This document shows, piece after piece, positions 7,942-14,162 of a DNA stretch of 14,162 nt. The stretch comes from an uncultured Collinsella sp. GTDB lineage: Bacteria > Actinomycetota > Coriobacteriia > Coriobacteriales > Coriobacteriaceae. The stretch spans positions 1-14,162 of the forward strand of contig CABUBS010000030.1 in the NCBI GenBank assembly GCA_902489855.1, written 5' to 3'. Position numbers and translations under genes: made by a program. Every line of letters begins with the position of its first letter. Position 1 is the first letter of the stretch. Under the pieces are notes generated by a model that saw only the letters and a list, made by a program, of their open reading frames with translations, was not told where the DNA came from and searched no databases.

Positions 7942-8015
7942 GCCCGGGGCTTACCCTTTCCCGCTCGCTCACGCGCTTCGCGAGGGTCGCGTTCGGGAAA
8001 GGGTAAGCCCCGGGC
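7942..8015. repeat. Long perfect inverted repeat, 22-bp arms, 30-base loop
   Basis: The left arm (7942-7963, from GCCCGGGGC to TTTCCCG) is perfectly complementary to the right arm (7994-8015). The 30-base loop can itself fold through CTCGC/GCGAG. It starts 15 bases after the hydratase stop and has no T run. It may act as a 3' stabilising or terminating structure, or be a member of a dispersed palindromic repeat family. Confidence 0.75.
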
Positions 8016-8067
8016 TACATTTCCGCGTTCTCGTCGGGTCTTGAGGGACGCTAAAATCGAGGTTGCA

Positions 8068-8087
8068 ACTCTCCTCTATGGGGGAGT
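8068..8087. promoter_or_regulatory. MerR-operator-like dyad
   Basis: ACTCTCC (8068-8074) and GGGGAGT (8081-8087), with one G-T mismatch, form a dyad directly after TTGCAA (8063-8068). The layout resembles operators of MerR-type activators, which sit between -35 and -10 boxes. No good -10 follows, and the clear promoter lies 28 bases further on. Confidence 0.3.
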
Positions 8088-8114
8088 GCGCCTTTGTTCA
8101 TATGCTATCTAGAA

Positions 8115-8143
8115 TTGACAGTATGAAGTTGGCGCTTTAAAGT
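8115..8143 (+). promoter_or_regulatory. Promoter of the first anchored-protein gene
   Basis: Perfect -35 TTGACA (8115-8120), 17-base spacer, -10 TAAAGT (8138-8143). Predicted transcription start is about 8150, leaving a ~27-base leader before the ATG at 8177. Confidence 0.75.
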
Positions 8144-8176
8144 GAGCTCAAAACACTCTCGTTTGTGGAGTTGAAG

Positions 8177-8866
8177 ATGAAGCGTTGCACTTCTGTTTTG
8201 TTGCTGTTGGTGGCTTGCGTCGTCGCTGCTGCGGGCGTGGTCCTATTTGGCTCGCTTATCTTCTATGGGCCGAGTGGGGTTGAGCAGACGGTCGAGATGG
8301 CGTCCCTTGTTGCATCGATGCCCGGGCAAATGATTTCGGACGTTACAAAGCCCGATGAGATAACGCTCGATATCGAGGAAACGCCGGGCATTCTAAGTAT
8401 AAGCAACTACCCCATGATTGAACTTGGCTCGTCTCGCTATACCAAGGACGAGAAGTTGTCCCGACAGGCGCTGGACTTGCTAAACGGGCGTTCGTTCAAA
8501 CGCTGGGACGGTTGGGATGCCTATGAGCGCCGACGTGGTTTTGTGAACGGTGGCTACCATACAACGCTGAAGCTGTATTCATCTGATGGCAAACTGATGC
8601 GCACCGTTAACTACAATCCGGAATACGCAAAAGCCGGAGGTGGGGACGGCGTCTATATCCAAGATGGCGGCGTGACCTACATTCTTGAAGGCGACCAGCA
8701 GCAGGTGGTCGATTTTTTGGATCGTTGCGAGATGGACGCGTACGACCAGACCTGTCTGCCCGACCCGCAGGCTGCACGCGATAGCGGGTCTGCCCGTACA
8801 TGGCTGTTCGAGGACGAGATGCCCTGGACCGCCGAATCAGGAAGCACGGGTTCGGCGAAGGAGTAG
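8177..8866 (+). CDS. Membrane-anchored extracytoplasmic protein of unknown function (paralogue A)
   Basis: I do not recognise the family. The 229-residue product has an N-terminal hydrophobic stretch (about 7-29, VLLLLVACVVAAAGVVLFGSL), then a soluble domain predicted to lie outside the membrane. ATG 8177 is preferred over GTG 8165 because GGAG lies 6 bases before it. Recognisable segments shared with the gene at 10144 are KPxxITxD, ISNYP-I-LG--RYT, FKRW, GVYI-DG, EGDQ and an almost identical last ~38 residues (from TCLPDPQ to GSTGSAKE). Conservation across the first 190 residues is only moderate. It has its own strong promoter and a downstream hairpin terminator, so it is probably expressed alone. 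LVAC resembles a lipobox but sits inside the hydrophobic stretch. Third-position G/C bias is weaker than in the chaperone genes, which suits an accessory gene. Confidence 0.85.
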   Translation: MKRCTSVLLLLVACVVAAAGVVLFGSLIFYGPSGVEQTVEMASLVASMPGQMISDVTKPDEITLDIEETPGILSISNYPMIELGSSRYTKDEKLSRQALDLLNGRSFKRWDGWDAYERRRGFVNGGYHTTLKLYSSDGKLMRTVNYNPEYAKAGGGDGVYIQDGGVTYILEGDQQQVVDFLDRCEMDAYDQTCLPDPQAARDSGSARTWLFEDEMPWTAESGSTGSAKE

Positions 8867-8874
8867 AGACCGCG

Positions 8875-8906
8875 ACCACCACAAAGGGGCCCTTTGTGGT
8901 GGTTCT
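8875..8906 (+). terminator. Terminator hairpin of paralogue A
   Basis: ACCACCACAAAGG (8875-8887) pairs perfectly with CCTTTGTGGTGGT (8891-8903) around GGC. The T run is short (TTCT). It is one of four related hairpins at 8875, 9158, 10021 and 10824. Confidence 0.65.
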
Positions 8907-8913
8907 CGGCCTG

Positions 8914-9134
8914 TCTCGATCTGTAACATCTGGGCCGTTAAAAGAGGGCTTGGTGTTACAGATTTAGATTTTCGATTCGGGTGTCTTCTGTTTATCTCGA
9001 TCTGTAACAGGTAGACCCTTATTTGCCGAGTAGTAGTTGTTACAGATTTAGATAAATGGGAGCTGCTGAACATTTCATCTCGATCTGTAACATCTGGGGT
9101 CAAAAACGGCCGCTAGATGTTACAGATCGAGATG
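8914..9134. repeat. Array of three stem-loops with shared arms (copy A)
   Basis: Three inverted repeats share the arm core TCTCGATCTGTAACA / TGTTACAGAT. Unit 1 spans 8914-8968, unit 2 8991-9056 with 19-base arms, and unit 3 9076-9134. Unit 3 has perfect 20-base arms (CATCTCGATCTGTAACATCT) and a 19-base loop. Loop sequences differ between units. Mutations that keep the arms paired suggest that the structure or protein-binding half-sites are selected. There is no open frame with a ribosome-binding site. Confidence 0.85.
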
Positions 9135-9157
9135 TTGAGTGCCGGAGCCGAAAATCG

Positions 9158-9184
9158 CCAGAAAGGTGCCTGTCCCTTTCGTGG
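9158..9184. repeat. Degenerate copy of the CCACCACAAAGG hairpin
   Basis: CCA-GAAAGG (9158-9166) and CCTTTC-G-TGG (9175-9184), with one bulge, around TGCCTGTC. The loop keeps the same plus orientation as the terminator at 10824. Lying 57 bases past the stop of the minus-strand gene at 9242, it may now serve as that gene's terminator. Confidence 0.5.
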
Positions 9185-9241
9185 AGGTGGGGGCGAGCTC
9201 GATGCCGCCGTGCTCGCTGAACGACATTCTAATGAGCGTCT

Positions 9242-9910
9242 CTACAGGATTTCATCTGGGGTGGCGGGTTTGGTTGTTTTGGGGATGCCGAGTTTGGACG
9301 ACGCGAAATCGTCAACATTGTCCTTAATTCCGTCTTTGGTGTAGACGGTGACCATATAGGTGCTGTGTCCGAATTCGCTCTTGTCGCGTATTGCCCAGGC
9401 CTGCCAGTAGGCGGTCCCACTTCGTCCTTCGATTTTTCCGACACGGCGGAGTTCTGTTCGCTTTAATTTCTGGTCGCTATAGATGGTTCGACCGGCCTCC
9501 TCGGTGAGCCCGCACTGTTCAAGCATCTTGTCGAGGACCTGGTTCATGTGGCGTTCATCGGTGTTTGGTGCGTAGTCGTAGGCGAGGGTGATGGAGTCGA
9601 GTGGCTGGTCGTCAATCAGATAGTTTAGCGTCTGAGGTTCAAGGCAGAAATAGGGGGAGCATCCGTCGATCTGACCGAGCAGTGGCAACTTTGACTGCCA
9701 ACTTCCGGTGGGAATTGCATCTTCGTAGAACACGCCACGGCAGACAAAGGAGAGCGAGGTGGCACGCGAGCCGGCGTCGATCATCCCGCAAAGATCGAAG
9801 GGCGAGGCGATACCAAAAGAAAAGGGCGTGACGACGATAAGAAAGAGCATCACGATGGGTATGGCGAGAATGGCGATGACGTTGCGACCGGCGGAATGAG
9901 ACGGCTTCAT
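9242..9910 (-). CDS. Membrane-anchored extracytoplasmic protein of unknown function
   Basis: A 222-residue protein I cannot assign. A short basic N-terminus (MKPSHSAGRN) precedes a hydrophobic segment (about 11-32, VIAILAIPIVMLFLIVVTPFSF), then an extracytoplasmic domain with five Cys. Landmarks are FDLCGMIDAG, FVCRGVFYEDA, GCSPYFCLEPQTLNYLIDD and, near the end, YWQAWAIRDKSEFGHSTYMVTVYTKDGI, which reads as beta-strand. The start at 9910 is chosen for GAGGAG 6 bases upstream. The frame is open back to 10102, but that extension is AT-rich and unlike coding sequence. The gene runs opposite to, and between, two plus-strand paralogues. It shares only the general plan (short tail, one anchor, ~200-residue outside domain) with them, and I see no clear sequence similarity. 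Confidence 0.8.
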   Translation of the reverse strand: MKPSHSAGRNVIAILAIPIVMLFLIVVTPFSFGIASPFDLCGMIDAGSRATSLSFVCRGVFYEDAIPTGSWQSKLPLLGQIDGCSPYFCLEPQTLNYLIDDQPLDSITLAYDYAPNTDERHMNQVLDKMLEQCGLTEEAGRTIYSDQKLKRTELRRVGKIEGRSGTAYWQAWAIRDKSEFGHSTYMVTVYTKDGIKDNVDDFASSKLGIPKTTKPATPDEIL

Positions 9911-10073
9911 TTGCGCTCCTCGAGACAAAAGCTGTTGAGGATAGATAGAAATAGATATATTCAGATAACAAATTAAGTTTAATCTCATGGCGTGAGATGG
10001 TCGACCGTTAGCGTCGAAACCCACCACAAAGGTGTCTGTCTCCTTCGTGGTGGTGGGGAGTGGACGGCTTCTT
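9911..10073. other. Divergent intergenic region, AT-rich, with an orphan hairpin
   Basis: The left part (9941-9981) is AT-rich with TAGATAGAAATAGATATATT-like low complexity and probably holds the promoter of the minus-strand gene; TTGTTA on the minus strand is a possible -35. ATCTCA-TGGCG-TGAGAT (9982-9998) is a 6-bp-arm dyad. A terminator-like hairpin lies at 10021-10053 (listed separately). Confidence 0.45.
10021..10053. repeat. Orphan copy of the CCACCACAAAGG terminator hairpin
   Basis: CCACCACAAAGG (10021-10032) pairs with CCTTCGTGGTGG (10042-10053) with one mismatch, around a TGTCTGTCT loop. It has the same plus orientation as the terminators at 8875 and 10824, yet no plus-strand gene ends just before it. 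This suggests a relic of a lost gene or an insulator upstream of the next promoter. Confidence 0.55.
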
Positions 10074-10102
10074 TTGGTGATAGTGTTGGCTGGCGGTATC
10101 AT
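10074..10102 (+). promoter_or_regulatory. Promoter of the second anchored-protein gene
   Basis: -35 TTGGTG (10074-10079), 17-base spacer, -10 TATCAT (10097-10102). The predicted start near 10109 leaves about 35 bases before GTG 10144, but no room for a leader before ATG 10111. Confidence 0.6.
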
Positions 10103-10143
10103 TAGAGCAAATGGCGAAGGTTTGCATTGTGAGGTGTTTTGCC

Positions 10144-10815
10144 GTGGCTAATGCCCAGCGCATTGGATTGACTGTCTTGGCGCTTGCAATCGCCGTGGTT
10201 GGTGTGGGCGTTGTTAGCATGGCATTTCTACCTGCTGCGGCGACGGAGCCGGTGGTCAAGCCTGTGACTCAATCTGTCGAACTCCTGACCGACGACGTCA
10301 AACCTGAGACCATTACTGTTGATTTTGATGAGCAGCCTGCCGCGCTGGGCATTAGCAATTATCCGCTCATTCAGCTTGGGGCCATGCGCTACACCATGGA
10401 CGCGAGCCTGATCAGCAAAGCAACCGAGCTACTCAAGGGCAAAACCTTTAAGCGTTGGTACGGATATGCGTCCTATCAAGCAAAAGCGAATGACATGGTT
10501 GGTGGGTGCTACTCATCCATCGAGTTGGACACTGCGAACGGCGCCAGGCTATGTGATGTCTCGTACGATCCGGGCTACGAGGGCAATGAGGGTCCGGGCA
10601 TCTACATCATGGACGGCGATGCGGCCTATGTCATGGAGGGCGACCAGACCGAGCTCAACGAGTTTATGGGTCAGTGCATTCAGGATGCCTATGAACAGAC
10701 CTGCTTGCCCGACCCGCAGACTGCACGCGATAGTGGATCTGCCCGTACATGGCTGTTCGAGGATGAGATATCCTGGACCGCCGAATCGGGAAGCACGGGC
10801 TCGGCGAAAGAGTAG
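10144..10815 (+). CDS. Membrane-anchored extracytoplasmic protein of unknown function (paralogue B)
   Basis: Paralogue of the gene at 8177; family not recognised. From GTG 10144 it is 223 residues. A hydrophobic signal/anchor (about 7-28, IGLTVLALAIAVVGVGVVSMAF) is followed by PAAATEP, which could be a signal-peptidase site, then the same domain plan (KPETITVD, ISNYPLIQLG, MRYT, FKRWYGY, GPGIYIMDGD, EGDQ). The last ~38 residues match paralogue A almost exactly. GTG 10144 is preferred because GAGGTG (10131-10136) precedes it and the promoter places the transcript start near 10109. ATG 10111 (234 residues) would be leaderless with no ribosome-binding site, but cannot be excluded. Moderate identity in the body against near identity in the tail suggests the 3' end was copied between the two genes. 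Confidence 0.82.
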   Translation: MANAQRIGLTVLALAIAVVGVGVVSMAFLPAAATEPVVKPVTQSVELLTDDVKPETITVDFDEQPAALGISNYPLIQLGAMRYTMDASLISKATELLKGKTFKRWYGYASYQAKANDMVGGCYSSIELDTANGARLCDVSYDPGYEGNEGPGIYIMDGDAAYVMEGDQTELNEFMGQCIQDAYEQTCLPDPQTARDSGSARTWLFEDEISWTAESGSTGSAKE

Positions 10816-10823
10816 AGATTGCG

Positions 10824-10862
10824 ACCACCACAAAGGTGCCTGTTCCCTTTGTGGTGGTTTTT
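10824..10862 (+). terminator. Terminator of paralogue B
   Basis: ACCACCACAAAGG (10824-10836) pairs perfectly with CCTTTGTGGTGGT (10846-10858) around a 9-base loop and is followed by TTTT. This is the best formed of the four related hairpins. Confidence 0.8.
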
Positions 10863-10868
10863 GGTCTG

Positions 10869-11086
10869 TCTCGATCTGTAACATCTGGGCCGTTAAAAGT
10901 GGGCTTGGTGTTACAGATTGAGATTTTCGATTCGGGCGTCTTCTGTTTATCTCGATCTGTAACAGGTAGACCCTTATTTGCCGAGTAGTTGTTACAGATT
11001 TAGATAAACGGGAGCTGCTGAACATTTCATCTCGATCTGTAACATCTGAGGTCAAAAACGGCCGCTAGATGTTACAGATTGAGATG
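10869..11086. repeat. Array of three stem-loops with shared arms (copy B)
   Basis: Units at 10869-10923, 10946-11008 and 11028-11086 have the same order and nearly the same loops as copy A. Unit 3 arms are 20 bases with one change (CATCTCGATCTGTAACATCT against a right arm reading GATTGAGATG). The array fills the gap between paralogue B and the clpB promoter. Confidence 0.85.
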
Positions 11087-11146
11087 GTAAGGGGAAGAGG
11101 CCGTAGCGGGTGAGCGCGCCTGCCCCCTATCTTTCAATCACTCAGA

Positions 11147-11182
11147 AAATCTTATATATAGAGACTTAGATTTGTGTATAAG
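11147..11182 (+). promoter_or_regulatory. clpB promoter with shared heat-shock operator element
   Basis: AAATCT (11147-11152), 15-base interior, AGATTT (11168-11173): the same 27-base arrangement as before dnaK, with TATAT and GACTT conserved inside. A -10-like TATAAG (11177-11182) follows. Inferred HspR operator. The outer pair CTTATA (11151-11156) / TATAAG (11177-11182) adds a second dyad here. Confidence 0.65.
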
Positions 11183-11223
11183 AACGCGTAAAGCTGGCAA
11201 CAATACTTCTCGAACAACGTGAA

Positions 11224-11241
11224 GCCGCCCCGTAGGGTGGC
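11224..11241 (+). promoter_or_regulatory. Leader hairpin of clpB
   Basis: GCCGCCC (11224-11230) pairs with GGGTGGC (11235-11241), with one G-U pair, around CGTA. It ends about 9 bases before the AGAGGTGAT ribosome-binding site (11251-11259). Confidence 0.35.
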
Positions 11242-11262
11242 CGCCCCAAGAGAGGTGATTCC

Positions 11263-13890
<2,628 letters not shown>

Positions 13891-13932
13891 ATTTTGGGGC
13901 CGGCTTTAAATCGCTCCTCATCGCAAAACGCC

Positions 13933-13969
13933 AAGGGCGGCGGATCCAATTGGGTCCGCCGCCCTTTTT
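13933..13969 (+). terminator. Terminator of clpB
   Basis: A 15-bp stem (13933-13947 with 13952-13966, one G-U pair) closes the loop AATT and ends in TTTTT (13965-13969). Confidence 0.92.
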
Positions 13970-14021
13970 CGTGCGACAATCGATGATGTCGAACGTGAGT
14001 ACATGGCAAGGAGCTATGCAG

Positions 14022-14162
14022 ATGAAAGATGAGACCAAGACGAACAAGCCGGCGACCGATGCCGCGCCCGCCGCACCCAAACCTGCGCCTAAGCCGGCGC
14101 CAAAGCCGCGCGACCCTTTCATCCGTGCTGAGAACGAGGACGACGACGGCTACGATCCCTAC
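14022..14162 (+). CDS. N-terminal fragment of an unidentified protein (runs off the window)
   Basis: Forty-seven codons are present and the frame is still open at the edge. ATG 14022 is chosen because AAGGAG (14008-14013) lies 8 bases upstream; ATG 14016 is too close to it. The visible sequence is a Pro/Ala/Lys-rich, probably disordered segment (AAPAAPKPAPKPAPKPRDPF) followed by an acidic stretch (AENEDDDGYDPY). Such tails often precede a membrane segment in actinobacterial envelope proteins, but none is visible yet, so no function is assigned. Confidence 0.7.
   Translation, partial: MKDETKTNKPATDAAPAAPKPAPKPAPKPRDPFIRAENEDDDGYDPY

Larger units (their letters stand above)
8747..9134. repeat. 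3' module, copy A (gene end, terminator, three stem-loops)
   Basis: About 388 bases nearly identical to 10696-11086, in direct orientation. The module covers the last ~38 codons of the paralogue, its stop, the terminator hairpin and a three-stem-loop array. The main length differences are a 6-base shorter hairpin loop here and one extra TAG near 9031-9036. Upstream of the module the two genes are much less alike, so the boundary is sharp. Confidence 0.85.
10696..11086. repeat. 3' module, copy B
   Basis: Direct repeat of 8747-9134: last ~38 codons, terminator hairpin and three stem-loops. The two copies are offset by about 1,950 bases, so recombination between them would remove the minus-strand gene and one paralogue, leaving one hybrid gene. 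Confidence 0.85.

Noticed and set aside
8177..8230. Lipoprotein signal (LVAC) in paralogue A
   Set aside because: The Cys falls in the middle of a continuing hydrophobic stretch with a very short region before it, and paralogue B has no equivalent Cys. A plain membrane anchor fits better.
9117..9344. Plus-strand frames of 62-75 codons
   Set aside because: They run across the stem-loop array and antisense to the end of the minus-strand gene, with no conserved sequence.

Overview
The window looks like chromosome from a high-GC anaerobic actinomycete of the class Coriobacteriia, most likely Collinsella or a close relative. Three things point there: a dnaK-grpE-dnaJ cluster that carries its own MerR-type HspR repressor (an Actinomycetota arrangement), a small clostridial-type 2[4Fe-4S] ferredoxin, and an aconitase-superfamily hydratase of the YbhJ type common in gut anaerobes. 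Naming the genus is inference from gene content and style; no database search was done.

Layout. Bases 1-366 hold a minus-strand ferredoxin gene with its promoter and terminator. Bases 367-799 are non-coding and carry three exactly spaced (62-bp period) palindromic repeats. Bases 800-5347 are the heat-shock operon: promoter/operator, dnaK, grpE, a strong internal hairpin terminator, a zinc-finger-less dnaJ, hspR and a final terminator. Bases 5348-7926 hold a leader region and a 766-residue aconitase-family hydratase. Bases 7927-11100 are an accessory-looking segment with a 22-bp-arm inverted repeat and three small genes for membrane-anchored proteins of unknown function. Two of these are plus-strand paralogues (8177-8866 and 10144-10815), and the third lies between them on the minus strand. 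The segment also contains a duplicated ~390-bp 3' module made of the last ~38 codons, a terminator hairpin and three stem-loops with conserved arms. Bases 11147-13969 hold clpB with its promoter and terminator. A new gene begins at 14022 and runs off the end.

How it works together. DnaK, GrpE, the J-protein and ClpB form the classical disaggregation/refolding machinery. The dnaK and clpB promoters share a 27-bp element (AAATCT-N15-AGATTT with a conserved interior) overlapping the presumed -35/-10 region. It is the best candidate for the HspR operator here and would make dnaK and clpB one autoregulated heat-shock regulon. The ferredoxin and hydratase are separate metabolic units. The small anchored proteins between the hydratase and clpB are unrecognised and are the most novel part of the window.
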